This document shows, in pieces, positions 7,130-15,303 of a DNA stretch of 20,377 nt. The notes beneath the pieces are model-generated. The model saw only the letters and a program-made list of their open reading frames with translations, did no database searches and was not told the DNA's origin. The translations under genes were made by a program, and so were the position numbers. Source of the DNA: JBDSGC01 sp046594105 (lineage in GTDB: Bacteria; Acidobacteriota; Thermoanaerobaculia; Gp7-AA8). Location of the stretch: assembly GCA_046594105.1 (NCBI GenBank), contig JBKJQB010000005.1:1-20377 (forward strand), given 5' to 3'. Numbering within the stretch: position 1 is the stretch's first letter; each line of letters starts with the position of its first letter.

Positions 7130-8251
7130 TCACCGATCGGCGCCGAAGCGCGTTTTTTGCGCATCATAGGTGCGCCCGCGCCACTCCAGCCGCCCCCGGA
7201 CACCGGTCAGCCACGTAGACCGCAAAAGAATCCAGGTCCATACCGTGACTCCCAGCGGGTGAAGGAACAGCGCGTTGCCCAGACCGTACCCCAACGCGCG
7301 AAAAAGCACGACTCGGATGATGCTGATGATCACGACCGAGGCCATGGCCAGACGGTCTCCCGTCAACGCCAGAAAGTACGGAACGACATGGAAGAGGAGG
7401 CCCAGCACCGCCAGTGCGACGGCGACGGCGTAGTTCCGGCCACACGCCGCGAAAATGTTCTTCGTGAACCCCTGCACGATCTCCCCGAGGCCGTGATACA
7501 TCCGCAGAGAGATCAGGAGCTCGGCCCTGACCGCTTCGGTCCGGTCACCGTGCAGCCGGAGCAGCCGGGCCAGGCCAATGTCGTCGACCACTGCGTCCTT
7601 CAATGCCTCGTGACCGCCGGCGAGATCGTAGCGATCGCGCCGGACCAGGTTGCCGGTGCCCCCGCCGACCGCCAGACGATGCCAGCGGGTGCGATTGGAA
7701 AGCCAGAGCGGGAGGTAAACGAACAGGGTCAGGCCAAGATGCGTCATCAAGGCTCGCTCCCAGAAACCCTTCATCTCCAGACGGGGAAACAGAGTGATGA
7801 GCGCCGCCTCGCTTCGCAGCAGATGCGCCACCGCTGCGGGAAGGGCCTCCGGTTCGTAGTGCACATCGGCGTCGGCAAACAGGAGCAGCGAGCCCAGGGC
7901 ACGCTGCGCGCCCTGCTGCAGAGCCCACGGTTTTCCGAGCCACCCCGGCGGGGTCTCAGTCCCTCGGATCACGATCAAACGCGGGTCGTTCAGACCCCGA
8001 AGAACCTCGGCGGTCCCATCCTCCGATCGGTCATCGACCACAATCAGCTCGAGATTCGGATAGCTGGATCCCAGATGGGCCCGAACCGTCGACTCGATGG
8101 CCCGTCGTTCATTCCGCGCCGGGACGATCACAGAGACCAGAGGAAACTCTTCCGGAATGTCGCCGCGCTCGAGCCGCCGCACCGCCGCCAGGTTGTGCAA
8201 CGTCCTGGCGAGGGCCATCACCCAAAGAGCCAGGGTGATCGCTGAAAGCAT
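7130..8251 (-). CDS. Family 2 glycosyltransferase, HpnB/CrtQ-like, membrane-bound
   Basis: 373 residues. An N-terminal membrane segment (LSAITLALWVMALARTL) is followed by a GT-A domain: PLVSVIVPARNE, VVDDRSEDGT, the metal-binding FADADVHYEP, and the acidic VVDDIGLARLLR near the expected catalytic base. The sequences GWLGKPWALQQGA, VGGGTGNLVRR and a terminal WRGRTY fit the hopene-associated HpnB / carotenoid CrtQ group. About three hydrophobic segments follow in residues 275-350. The acceptor is probably a membrane lipid, but no hopanoid or carotenoid genes are nearby, so the substrate is open. The ATG at 8251 has AAGGA 8 bases upstream. In-frame codons farther upstream (to 8401) overlap the TPR gene and were rejected. 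Confidence 0.88.
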   Translation of the reverse strand: MLSAITLALWVMALARTLHNLAAVRRLERGDIPEEFPLVSVIVPARNERRAIESTVRAHLGSSYPNLELIVVDDRSEDGTAEVLRGLNDPRLIVIRGTETPPGWLGKPWALQQGAQRALGSLLLFADADVHYEPEALPAAVAHLLRSEAALITLFPRLEMKGFWERALMTHLGLTLFVYLPLWLSNRTRWHRLAVGGGTGNLVRRDRYDLAGGHEALKDAVVDDIGLARLLRLHGDRTEAVRAELLISLRMYHGLGEIVQGFTKNIFAACGRNYAVAVALAVLGLLFHVVPYFLALTGDRLAMASVVIISIIRVVLFRALGYGLGNALFLHPLGVTVWTWILLRSTWLTGVRGRLEWRGRTYDAQKTRFGADR

Positions 8252-8281
8252 CGATACGTTCCTTGAAGATCTGCGGCTGCC

Positions 8282-8302
8282 CTCAGGACAAACTTCCCTG
8301 AG
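8282..8302. other. Intercistronic hairpin after the TPR gene
   Basis: CTCAGG at 8282-8287 and CCTGAG at 8297-8302 form a 6-bp stem directly after the stop codon of the TPR gene and before the glycosyltransferase. It has no T-tract and could be a processing or stability element within the operon. Confidence 0.35.
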
Positions 8303-8303
8303 A

Positions 8304-9017
8304 TCAGGCCGGGCCGATCCGCCGCTGCGCTTCCACGGCGTAGGGTGAGTCAGGAAACTCGGTGATGATCCGACGGAACGTCTCTTTCGACTTGTCCGCA
8401 TTCCCCTGCACGTCGTAGGCGTGCGCCAGGAGGATCAGCATGGTGTCGGAGGGAAGAGTAGCCTCCGTCTTCCCGATCTGGCTCTGGAGGTCCGAAACCA
8501 CCGAGGCTGCATCCCCGTTTTCAATGCGGATCTGGTAGAGGCTGTAGCGCGCTGCGCCGACCAGGAGGTGCTTCGGATGGTCGTCGATGAAATGCTGGAG
8601 ACGCTTCCTGGCGCCCGCGGAGTCTCCGCGCGAAGCGGCGATCCGGGCCATGTACAGACCGGCGATGTCGGCCGCGTCGCTCCCGCTGAATTTGGTCTCC
8701 ACTTCGACGAACTGCTTCTCGGCTGCACTCAGCCGTTCCGTGTCCGTTTTGAATTTTGCGTTCGGAATGGGCTGCCCGCCGGCAGGCGGCTGCAGAGGCG
8801 ACTCGATCGTCTCGATGCCCTTGGAGAGCGACGCTTGAGCTCGCTGCTCACGGCTGGAACGGTAGAAGTAGATGCCGTAAATCAGAATGGCCACTGCCAG
8901 GCCGGCACCGGCAATGATCATCAGGAGGCGCTGGTTGTCACGAGCGCGGCCCGACCAGTTGCCGACTTCGTCGACGAACCGGTCATGCTTCAGTTCTCTG
9001 CGATGTTCACGATCCAT
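8304..9017 (-). CDS. YfgM-like TPR membrane protein
   Basis: 237 residues with the layout of the YfgM / TPR_21 family (periplasmic chaperone-like ancillary subunit of SecYEG). It has a short charged cytoplasmic N-terminus (KHDRFVDEVGNW), one membrane span at about residues 31-51 (LLMIIAGAGLAVAILIYGIY), and an exported domain with TPR-like helices (LYMARIAASRGDSAGARKRL, AARYSLYQIRIENGD, ILLAHAYDVQGNADKSKETF). The end (EFPDSPYAVEAQRRI) is typical of tetratricopeptide proteins. A GGAGG lies 12 bases before the ATG, a little far. It is the first gene of the minus-strand operon, 52 bases upstream of the glycosyltransferase. The family call is from layout and motif style; its partner was not shown. 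Confidence 0.82.
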   Translation of the reverse strand: MDREHRRELKHDRFVDEVGNWSGRARDNQRLLMIIAGAGLAVAILIYGIYFYRSSREQRAQASLSKGIETIESPLQPPAGGQPIPNAKFKTDTERLSAAEKQFVEVETKFSGSDAADIAGLYMARIAASRGDSAGARKRLQHFIDDHPKHLLVGAARYSLYQIRIENGDAASVVSDLQSQIGKTEATLPSDTMLILLAHAYDVQGNADKSKETFRRIITEFPDSPYAVEAQRRIGPA

Positions 9018-9101
9018 GAAGGGAAACTGCCTCCGGAAAGAAAGTTTGCGACTCTAACCCGTCGCCCCGCAACCGTCAAACGAACAAGCCGATTCCGGGG
9101 A

Positions 9102-9210
9102 AAACCAGAAACCACAGGCAGAAGGCATAAAACAGAAACAGGACCGCTGTGGGCCGTGCACGCCCCGTGGGTCACCAATCAGTCGGACTCTGGCTTCTGG
9201 TTTCTGGTTT
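9102..9210. repeat. Inverted-repeat element with 13-bp ends
   Basis: AAACCAGAAACCA at 9102-9114 and its complement TGGTTTCTGGTTT at 9198-9210 match perfectly over 13 bases and bound a 109-base segment. CAGAAAC-type motifs recur inside (AAACAGAAACAGG) and the right end has a duplicated TTCTGG. It is AT-richer than its surroundings. It looks like a small inserted element or a repeat-derived promoter region. Confidence 0.6.
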
Positions 9211-9260
9211 CTGCCAGATGAGATCGCGCTGGAGCAACGGGCAGCGATACAATTATCGGT

Positions 9261-9290
9261 TGCAACATCCAACGCGGTACTGATGTTGCA
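9261..9290. promoter_or_regulatory. Possible operator upstream of the deacetylase
   Basis: The inverted repeat TGCAACATC (9261-9269) and GATGTTGCA (9282-9290), 9 bases perfect with a 12-base spacer, lies 40 bases before the deacetylase ATG and just downstream of the possible -10 box TACAAT (9248-9253). Symmetry and position suit a repressor site or a 5'-leader hairpin. No matching -35 box was found. Confidence 0.45.
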
Positions 9291-9329
9291 GGCTTTGCTG
9301 ATACCTCTTTCTTCGATCACGGGAGTTTC

Positions 9330-10559
9330 ATGAGTGCGCGGGCGTCGCTGGCAGCAATCCTCCTCACTGTTTTCGGCATCCTTCCTCTGCATGCCGCAGG
9401 CGCCACCTCCGAATTCGGAGCGACCATCCTCGCCTATCACATCGTCGAGTCGCCTCGCGATCCGCGCATGGAGGTCAGCCGGGAGACTTTTCGCCAGCAC
9501 ATGCGGTACCTGGACATGACCGGGTACAACGTCATTCCACTGCGAGAACTCTACGAATACGTCGCCGGTCATCGTCAGTCGCTCCCCCGCAACGCCGTGG
9601 TCATCACCATCGACGACGGGTGGCGGAGCACGTACACCGAAGTGTTTCCCGAACTGAAGCGCCGCGGATTTCCGTTCACGGTCTTCCTCTATCCGCAGAT
9701 CATCGGTCAGACCTCTCACGCCATGACCTGGAAGCAGGTTCGAGAGATGTCCTCCGCCGGTGTGGACGTGCAGAGCCATTCCTTTTCGCATCCTTTCCTT
9801 ACCCAGCGACGACACTCCGGGCTGAGCGACACCGAGTACGCAGCGTGGCTGCAGCGCGAACTGGTCGAAAGCAAACGCATTCTGGAGAAGGAAACGGGTC
9901 GCACCATCTCGTTCATCGCCTATCCCTACGGCGACTACGACCGCCGTCTCGCGGACTGCGTGGCCAAAGCCGGATACGCCGGAGCGCTGACCTGCGATTA
10001 CGGGCGGGTTCGCAAAGGATCTGATCCGCTGCGCATGCGCCGCGTGGCCATCGAGAAATCGATGGACTTCGCGACCTTCCGGCGGCTGCTGGGCGCCGGC
10101 TCGCTGCGGCTGGCGGAAATGACTCCGGGGCCCGGCCATCTGCTCGATGAGCCGGCGCCGAACGTGGTCGTTTCCGCCCGTATCCCCGACTTCAAATCGA
10201 TCGATCCGAAATCGGTCGGCATGGCTCTGATCTCCGCCTCGTCCAATGCGCCCTACACCTATGACCCGCACAACGGCGCAATCTCGGTCGTTCTGAGGGA
10301 AGCCCTGGGCGGAAGTGTGCAGCGAGCCCTGGTCTGGGCCACGGACTCCAAGTCGGGCAAACGGATCGAGGCCAGCTGGAGTTTCCGTCTGCCTTCTCAG
10401 GAGCTCCCGATCCGGCCGGCCACTGCCGATCCGGAACAGGTCGCGCCGGGCGATCCGCGCTCCAGCGTGGTCGATCCGCTCAACTCCGGTCCCTCCGCCG
10501 GGGAACCACGAGACCCCCGGGAAGCCCGCATGCGGAGAGGCGGCAACCCTCAGCATTGA
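9330..10559 (+). CDS. Secreted polysaccharide deacetylase (CE4 family)
   Basis: 409 residues. A cleavable signal peptide (residues 1-25, ending HAAGA) precedes a NodB-type domain. Catalytic features are TIDDGW (Asp95, Asp96), HSFSHP (His150, His154) and the YPYGDYD segment at 198-204. ILAYHIV at 33-39 and the overall layout are like PgaB/IcaB-type N-deacetylases acting on cell-surface glycans. Residues about 260-360 form an extra beta-rich C-terminal domain I do not recognise (with ARIPDFKSIDPKSVGMALIS). The last 45 residues are Pro/Arg-rich and probably disordered. The ATG has GGGAG just upstream. The PQQ-type dehydrogenase gene follows after 69 bases. Confidence 0.92.
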   Translation: MSARASLAAILLTVFGILPLHAAGATSEFGATILAYHIVESPRDPRMEVSRETFRQHMRYLDMTGYNVIPLRELYEYVAGHRQSLPRNAVVITIDDGWRSTYTEVFPELKRRGFPFTVFLYPQIIGQTSHAMTWKQVREMSSAGVDVQSHSFSHPFLTQRRHSGLSDTEYAAWLQRELVESKRILEKETGRTISFIAYPYGDYDRRLADCVAKAGYAGALTCDYGRVRKGSDPLRMRRVAIEKSMDFATFRRLLGAGSLRLAEMTPGPGHLLDEPAPNVVVSARIPDFKSIDPKSVGMALISASSNAPYTYDPHNGAISVVLREALGGSVQRALVWATDSKSGKRIEASWSFRLPSQELPIRPATADPEQVAPGDPRSSVVDPLNSGPSAGEPRDPREARMRRGGNPQH

Positions 10560-10628
10560 AGCCGTCCCGGTGATCACGCTGGCCGACGCCTTGCTTCTCT
10601 CCGGCCGCACAGGTCCCGTTTCCAACTC

Positions 10629-11870
10629 ATGAATCGACGCCCTCTTCCACTCCTCCTCCTGCTCGTCGCCTGCGCCCGCGAATCCTCGTCTCAGCCCGCG
10701 GCCGTGGTTTCTTCCGCCGACGGCGCGGGGCTGCAACATCACGAGATCCGATTCGAACAGCTGCCTGCTCCGTTCGCGTCGAAGTCGGCAGGAAATCCGC
10801 CATCCGTCGTGAAGCCACCGCCCAACGCGGCGCTCCACCTCCCTCCCGGTTTTCGCATCGCTCTCTATGCTTCGGGGTTGAGCAACCCGCGCGCGATGCT
10901 GCTCACCCCGAATGGAGACGTGCTGGTATCGGAACCGGGTGCCGGGAAGATCACCGTTCTGCGCGACGCGAACCATGACGGCGTGGCGGAGCTTCGCTAC
11001 ACCTTCGCCAGCGACCTGGACGAGCCCTACGGTCTGGCTTTTCTCGACCAATGGCTCTACGTCGGCAACAGCAGTGCGGTCGTTCGCTTTCCGTACAAGC
11101 CGGGACAGACCGAGTCCCGAGGCCAGCCGCAGAAGATCGCCGCTCTGCCGCCGGGAGGCCACTCCACGCGCGGGCTCCTCTTCAACCGCACAGGCTCAAA
11201 ACTCTTTGTCAGCGTTGGTTCCGGTTCGAATGTCAGCGCCGGCGAAGATCCCGACCGCGCCGCGATCCTGGAGATGAACCCGGACGGAACGGGCCGCCGG
11301 GTCTTCGCCTCCGGCCTGCGCAACCCCGTGGGCATGGCCTGGCAACCTGCAGGGAACGCGCTCTGGACTGTGGTCAACGAGCGGGACGGACTGGGCGACG
11401 ATCTCGTCCCCGACTACGCCACCGAAGTGCGCGAAGGGGCCTTCTATGGATGGCCCTTCGCTTATCTCGGGCCGCACGAGGAACCCCGCAGGAAAGGCGA
11501 GCGTCCCGATCTGGTCCAGAAAACCATTCCACCGTCGGTGCTCATTCAGGCGCATTCCGCTCCCCTCGGGATGGCCTTCTACAACGGCACCATGTTTCCA
11601 AAGTCTTATCGCGGAAGCGCGTTGGTGGCGCTGCATGGTTCCTGGAATCGGGCGAAACGCACGGGCTACAAAGTGATTGCCATCCCCTTCGCCAACGGCC
11701 GGGCAACTGGTGGCTACGATGATTTCGTTGCCGGATGGCTCCCCGACGAAGGCAGCGGCCGTGTCTGGGGACGTCCGGTGGGCCTTGTGGTCCTCGGCGA
11801 CGGCTCACTCCTGATTTCGGAGGATGGGAACGGCACGATCTGGAGAGTGACGTACACAACCAGCCGGTGA
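10629..11870 (+). CDS. PQQ-dependent sugar dehydrogenase family lipoprotein
   Basis: 413 residues. The lipobox LVAC puts the lipidated Cys at residue 15, so it is exported and membrane-anchored. The rest is a six-bladed beta-propeller of the soluble glucose / sorbosone dehydrogenase group: LPPGFRIALYASGLSNPRAM, NGDVLVSEPGAGKI, PYGLAFLDQWLYVGN, HSTRGLLFNRTGSKLFVSVGSGSN, SGLRNPVGMAWQP, TVVNERDGLGDDLVPDY, GAFYGWPFAYLG, HSAPLGMAFYNG, GSWNRAKRTGYKV and GDGSLLISEDGNG. These match the family in order. The substrate is unknown; many relatives oxidise aldoses in the periplasm. No Shine-Dalgarno sequence is visible before the ATG. It may share a transcript with the deacetylase 69 bases upstream. Confidence 0.93.
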   Translation: MNRRPLPLLLLLVACARESSSQPAAVVSSADGAGLQHHEIRFEQLPAPFASKSAGNPPSVVKPPPNAALHLPPGFRIALYASGLSNPRAMLLTPNGDVLVSEPGAGKITVLRDANHDGVAELRYTFASDLDEPYGLAFLDQWLYVGNSSAVVRFPYKPGQTESRGQPQKIAALPPGGHSTRGLLFNRTGSKLFVSVGSGSNVSAGEDPDRAAILEMNPDGTGRRVFASGLRNPVGMAWQPAGNALWTVVNERDGLGDDLVPDYATEVREGAFYGWPFAYLGPHEEPRRKGERPDLVQKTIPPSVLIQAHSAPLGMAFYNGTMFPKSYRGSALVALHGSWNRAKRTGYKVIAIPFANGRATGGYDDFVAGWLPDEGSGRVWGRPVGLVVLGDGSLLISEDGNGTIWRVTYTTSR

Positions 11871-11879
11871 GGTTGCTTC

Positions 11880-11895
11880 CGCATTGAAGAATGCG
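11880..11895 (+). terminator. Weak hairpin after the sugar dehydrogenase gene
   Basis: CGCATT and AATGCG form a 6-bp stem with a GAAG loop, nine bases after the stop codon. No T-tract follows, so it would be at most a weak terminator or an mRNA 3'-end stabiliser. Confidence 0.25.
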
Positions 11896-11972
11896 TGGTC
11901 TGGATGCGCATCGGCGGCCATCTTGCAAGCTCCAGAGGTGGAATCTATTCGATCCGGGAGGATACGAACGCA

Positions 11973-12734
11973 ATGCCGAAGCCGAAACGAAACGCTGCAA
12001 AGAAATCCAGTCCCAGCACGGGCAGGATCGCGAAAAAAAGCGCAGCAAAGACCAAACCCTCACGCTCGCTGAAGCCGGCTGGAAAGACCGCCACCAGACC
12101 TTCTGCGTCCGCCAGAGCGAAAACCACTGCCAAGTCTGTCTCCCGCACCGTGACCAGAGCGATGTCCGAGGCGATCTCGAAGGTCGCCTCGACAGCGAAA
12201 CGGGCAGCGAAGAGCGCCGAAGCAACCGATTTCAGGGGAGGTGCGAAGCGAATGGGCGGCGCCATCGTCTCCGCCACCCGGAACCTCACCAGCAGGCTGC
12301 ACCTGCCCACGAGCAAGACCAGCGAAAAAGCGCCCGCGCCAAAATCCGCAGCCGCCGCGAAAGCGAAGAAGGCAGCGGCTGGAAAGAAGAGCTCACCGCA
12401 ACCAGCAAAGCCGCAGGCAGCCAGATTTCAAGGCTCGCCAGTCAGGCCTCAGGTCTCGAAAGCACCTGCCTCCGCGCCCCGCGTGACCAAACGGACTCCC
12501 GACATCGCACTGGACGACCTGGCGAAGAATTACACCCCCGGTCACACCAGCCTGAAGTCCTCGTTTCGCGAAGGAGGGGTGGCCAGAACTCAGGACCAGG
12601 AGATGGCCGGTGGCTTCTCCGACGAGCGCTGGAACGATGAGGATCATTTCACGAACAAGTCCGGGGATCCCCGCATCGGGACTCACGGCAGGACCTACGA
12701 ACCGGCGGAAGAGCCGGCCACACGCAAGAAGTAG
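11973..12734 (+). CDS. Lys/Ala-rich histone-H1-like basic protein
   Basis: 253 residues. Residues 1-175 are very rich in Lys, Ala, Ser, Pro and Arg (AKKSAAKTKPSRSLK, AAAAKAKKAAAGKK), as in bacterial histone-H1-like and KapR/AlgP-type DNA- or RNA-binding tails. A less biased helical stretch at about 55-110 (SVSRTVTRAMSEAISKVAST) lies between two basic blocks. The last 75 residues differ: mixed charge with TPGHTSLKSSFREGG, GGFSDERWNDEDHF and GDPRIGTHGRTYEP, which look conserved rather than random but are not a domain I know. No Cys. The ATG at 11973 has GGGAGG about 10 bases upstream. It is followed after 27 bases by the small membrane protein gene, likely co-transcribed. The role is probably nucleoid or stress related; this is inferred. 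Confidence 0.8.
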   Translation: MPKPKRNAAKKSSPSTGRIAKKSAAKTKPSRSLKPAGKTATRPSASARAKTTAKSVSRTVTRAMSEAISKVASTAKRAAKSAEATDFRGGAKRMGGAIVSATRNLTSRLHLPTSKTSEKAPAPKSAAAAKAKKAAAGKKSSPQPAKPQAARFQGSPVRPQVSKAPASAPRVTKRTPDIALDDLAKNYTPGHTSLKSSFREGGVARTQDQEMAGGFSDERWNDEDHFTNKSGDPRIGTHGRTYEPAEEPATRKK

Positions 12735-12761
12735 CCGCACCAGCAGGCGGAAGGAGAAATC

Positions 12762-13130
12762 ATGGACACACCAATGAGAACCACCGGCTTCAACCCCACC
12801 AGTTCGCATGATTCCGGCTCCATGGGCAAGGGATCGAACAGCGGCTCCTGCGAGCACTGCGGGCAGTCACTGAATCAGTCCAGCGGTGGACTGGAGCAGT
12901 TCCTCGCAAAACTCGGAATCAGCGACGACATGATGAACAACCTCAAGAGCTCGATTCAGAACGTCGACCTCGATGAGTACCTCAACACGGCGCGCGAGTA
13001 TCTGAAGACCGGAAGCGACAAGGCCACCTCCTACACCAAGGAAAACCCGGGCAAGGTTGCAGCCGGCGTGGCCGTCCTCGCCGTTGGCGCAGGCCTCCTC
13101 ATCAGCGCACTGAATAAGGACAAGGAGTAG
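12762..13130 (+). CDS. Small CxxC protein with ElaB/DUF883-like C-terminus
   Basis: 122 residues. The N-terminal 28 residues are Ser/Gly/Thr-rich and flexible, followed by a CEHCGQS knuckle (Cys30, Cys33), which is half of a zinc-ribbon site. An amphipathic helical middle (LEQFLAKLGISDDMMNNLKS, DEYLNTAREYLK) leads to KENPGKVAAGVAVLAVGAGLLIS, a C-terminal membrane helix (about 98-116) like the ENP-AAG ending of ElaB/YqjD-type inner-membrane proteins that can bind ribosomes in stationary phase. The start is well supported by AAGGAG 6 bases upstream. Its position right after the basic protein suggests a joint role, perhaps stress or dormancy; this is inferred. Confidence 0.83.
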   Translation: MDTPMRTTGFNPTSSHDSGSMGKGSNSGSCEHCGQSLNQSSGGLEQFLAKLGISDDMMNNLKSSIQNVDLDEYLNTAREYLKTGSDKATSYTKENPGKVAAGVAVLAVGAGLLISALNKDKE

Positions 13131-13154
13131 AGATCCGAATGGGAGGCGGCTTTC

Positions 13155-13235
13155 TAGGAGCCTGCGCGGCAGAACTTCTTGGAGCGTGATCTTGGCGGAG
13201 CCTTGGGCGACCAGCGCCGCCGGCCGTGCCGGCCT
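13155..13235 (-). repeat. Dispersed ~80-bp repeat, copy B (inverted)
   Basis: Full-length copy in the opposite orientation to the others. It lies between two convergent stop codons (13130 on plus, 13284 on minus). On the minus strand it reads from the GGCCGGCACGGCCGGC block through GCCCAAGGCTCCGCC to CTGCCGCGCAGGCTC and CTA. It is close to copy C apart from a small change around AAGAAGTT. Confidence 0.88.
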
Positions 13236-13283
13236 GGCCGCCTCCCCGACTCGATTCACTCCACACCCTTCCCGCCGCGCCGC

Positions 13284-13508
13284 TCAGGAACGGCGCCTCT
13301 TGCGGAGGGCTCGTTCGATGAACCAGAAGATCAGGAAAATGGCCGGCGTGAACACCACCAGGCTGATCCCCGTCGACAGCGGCAGATAAGCCTTTCCCCA
13401 TACGCACGCCTCGGAGAGCGGATCGCTCCAGCAGGTGATCCGAACCTGAACCCATGGGATCGCGGCGGCAACCGCAGCGGCAGCAAGGAGTCTCCCAAAG
13501 ATGCGCAT
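13284..13508 (-). CDS. Small two-span membrane protein
   Basis: 74 residues with two hydrophobic segments, about 5-22 and 47-65, and a very basic end (RALRKRRRS). The exported loop between them contains ITCWSDPLSEACVWGKAYLPL, with two Cys (26 and 35) that could form a disulfide. The tidy two-span layout and the conserved-looking CVWGKAYLPL stretch argue for a real gene. It lies 162 bases downstream of the S1 gene on the same strand. The start at ATG 13508 is chosen because upstream in-frame residues are not hydrophobic or family-like. No function is known to me. Confidence 0.7.
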   Translation of the reverse strand: MRIFGRLLAAAAVAAAIPWVQVRITCWSDPLSEACVWGKAYLPLSTGISLVVFTPAIFLIFWFIERALRKRRRS

Positions 13509-13670
13509 GGCCAATCGTAACCGGCCAGAGCTGCGTCGACTCCTCCCGTGGATGCTGGGAGCGGGAGAACGAGCCGAACACGGACCACAAATCATCTCTG
13601 CCAGTCCCGGCGAAGAGACCGCGCACCACGGGGCGTGAGTTGAGAGGATGCGGCCGGAAGGAACGAAGGA

Positions 13671-15104
13671 CTACTTGTTCTTTTCTTTGGCCTTGCGGAA
13701 CGCCAGGGCCATCGCGCTCTCTCCCGCCTCCGAAGAGCTCGGCTCGCCGCGATCGTCCATGAACTTGACGTATTCGTCGCGCTCCGCCGCTGCTTTCGCG
13801 GCCTCGTGGCTGAGCGAGATTCGCTTGCGTTGTGGATCGATGCTCATGACCCGCACCACCAGCTTCTTGCCCGCCTCGTGCGCTTTCGCCGGATCGCCAC
13901 CGGGAGGAACGGAGATCTCGGAGTTCGGGATCAGGCCGGTCAGACCCGGCTCCAGTTGAACAAAGATTCCCGGGGCACCGCCATGGTCCACCAAACCCTC
14001 GACCACGCGGCCGATCGGATACTTCTGGCTGATGTTTTCCCACGGGTCGTTGGTGGCCACTTCCCGGAGCGAAAGGGAGAGACGCTTCTTGGATGAGTCC
14101 ACCTCGCGGATCCACCCGGTCACATGCGTACCGATGGCCGTCGACTCATCGCCTTGCTTCACTCCGAAAGGAAGCTGGGAAAAGTGCACCAGCCCGTCAA
14201 CACCCGGCTCCACTTCCACGAACAGGCCGAAATCGGTGGCCCTCACGATGGTCCCGCTGAAGGGAGTGCCAGAGGGAAAGCGTTCTGTGATGTCCGACCA
14301 CGGATCGGGCTCCTGATCCTTCATGGAAAGCGAGATGCGTTTCCCGTCGTTTTCGAGTTTGATGACTTTGACGCGGACCAGCTGTCCGACGGAGACGATC
14401 TCCTTCGGGTCGCTGACGCGGCGCCGGCTCATCTCGGAGACGTGCAACAGTCCGTCGATTCCGCCGAGGTCGACGAATGCACCGAACGGGGTGATGGTCT
14501 TGATGGTGCCTTCGAGCTCCGCCCCCGGAGCGATGTTCTGGCGTGTCACTTCGGCACGCTGGGCGGCCGCTTCCTTCATCAGGGCAGCGCGGGAGACCAC
14601 CACGCGCCGGCCGTCGTCCGACATCTCGGTGACCCGGAACTCGTAGCTCTGGCCGACGAACTGATCCGGATTGTCGATTTTTCCGAGTGCAATCTGCGAC
14701 AGGGGACAGAAAGCGCGGAGTCCGCCGACGGTGACATCGAAGCCACCCTTGTTGCGGGCAGCGATTTTCCCTTCGACCGGCAGGCGGTTCTCGTACATCT
14801 GACGGATCAGATCGAGTGAAGCCTTCCCCTTCGCCAGTTTGCGCGAGAGGCGGATCTCAGGAGAGGTTTGGACGACGGTGCCTTCGACTGTGTCGCCGAC
14901 TTCGAGTCCGTCGAGCTCCGCAGCGGCCATGACCGCCTCCGAGGGACCGCCGTACGAAACAAAGGCATCGTCCCCGGAAATGGAAACGATCTGTCCGCGC
15001 AGCAGTTCGCCCTGTTCGGGGGTTTTGAAATTCAGGCTCGCTTCGAACGCCTCCGCAAAGGTTGCTTCGGCGGTTTCTCTCGACTGGGTCATGGGATGGG
15101 TCAC
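13671..15104 (-). CDS. rpsA: S1-domain RNA-binding protein, ribosomal protein S1-like
   Basis: 477 residues with five S1 domains at about 33-90, 107-173, 193-261, 278-347 and 363-432. The third and fourth are the most typical (GTIKTITPFGAFVDLGGIDG, ISLSMKDQEPDPWSDI). It helps load mRNA on the 30S subunit, or works as an S1-like RNA-binding protein. E. coli S1 has six domains; several phyla have four to six, so five is within range. The end is a Lys-rich tail. The first codon could be the GTG at 15104 or the ATG at 15092, four codons in. An AAAGG sits too close to the GTG (2 bases) and a bit far from the ATG (14), so the choice is open. The gene is transcribed away from the 737-bp non-coding region. 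Confidence 0.9.
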   Translation of the reverse strand: MTHPMTQSRETAEATFAEAFEASLNFKTPEQGELLRGQIVSISGDDAFVSYGGPSEAVMAAAELDGLEVGDTVEGTVVQTSPEIRLSRKLAKGKASLDLIRQMYENRLPVEGKIAARNKGGFDVTVGGLRAFCPLSQIALGKIDNPDQFVGQSYEFRVTEMSDDGRRVVVSRAALMKEAAAQRAEVTRQNIAPGAELEGTIKTITPFGAFVDLGGIDGLLHVSEMSRRRVSDPKEIVSVGQLVRVKVIKLENDGKRISLSMKDQEPDPWSDITERFPSGTPFSGTIVRATDFGLFVEVEPGVDGLVHFSQLPFGVKQGDESTAIGTHVTGWIREVDSSKKRLSLSLREVATNDPWENISQKYPIGRVVEGLVDHGGAPGIFVQLEPGLTGLIPNSEISVPPGGDPAKAHEAGKKLVVRVMSIDPQRKRISLSHEAAKAAAERDEYVKFMDDRGEPSSSEAGESAMALAFRKAKEKNK

Positions 15105-15303
15105 TGCCTTTCGAAGATTGTCTCTCGGGTCATTGAGAGCGGTTGGGCTGCGTATCTTACAAGAAACTCAAGACGCGGGCGAGGAGGAAACGCCAGTGCC
15201 CTGAAGTCTCTTCCTGCGTGTGGAAATTGCAATCATTCTGCCGCTTCGCTGGGCGGGCAGTGCCGCGGTCCCGTCCGCCGGATTCTCGATCAGGCTCGGG
15301 GCC

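Larger units (their letters stand above)
9018..9329. other. Divergent intergenic region (312 bp)
   Basis: It holds the promoters of the leftward TPR operon and the rightward deacetylase gene. It contains an imperfect inverted-repeat element at 9102-9210, a TACAAT hexamer at 9248-9253 that could be a -10 box for the rightward gene, and a 9-bp inverted repeat at 9261-9290. I see no coding sequence here. Confidence 0.7.

Noticed and set aside
9054..11162. A 702-codon open frame on the minus strand
   Set aside because: It runs antisense to the deacetylase and part of the sugar dehydrogenase, both with clear family motifs. Its translation is Arg/Gly/His-rich with no recognisable domain, typical of shadow frames in GC-rich DNA.
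11218..11235. tRNA T-loop-like GGTTCGAATG
   Set aside because: It lies within the well-supported sugar dehydrogenase gene and no acceptor, D or anticodon stems can be formed around it.
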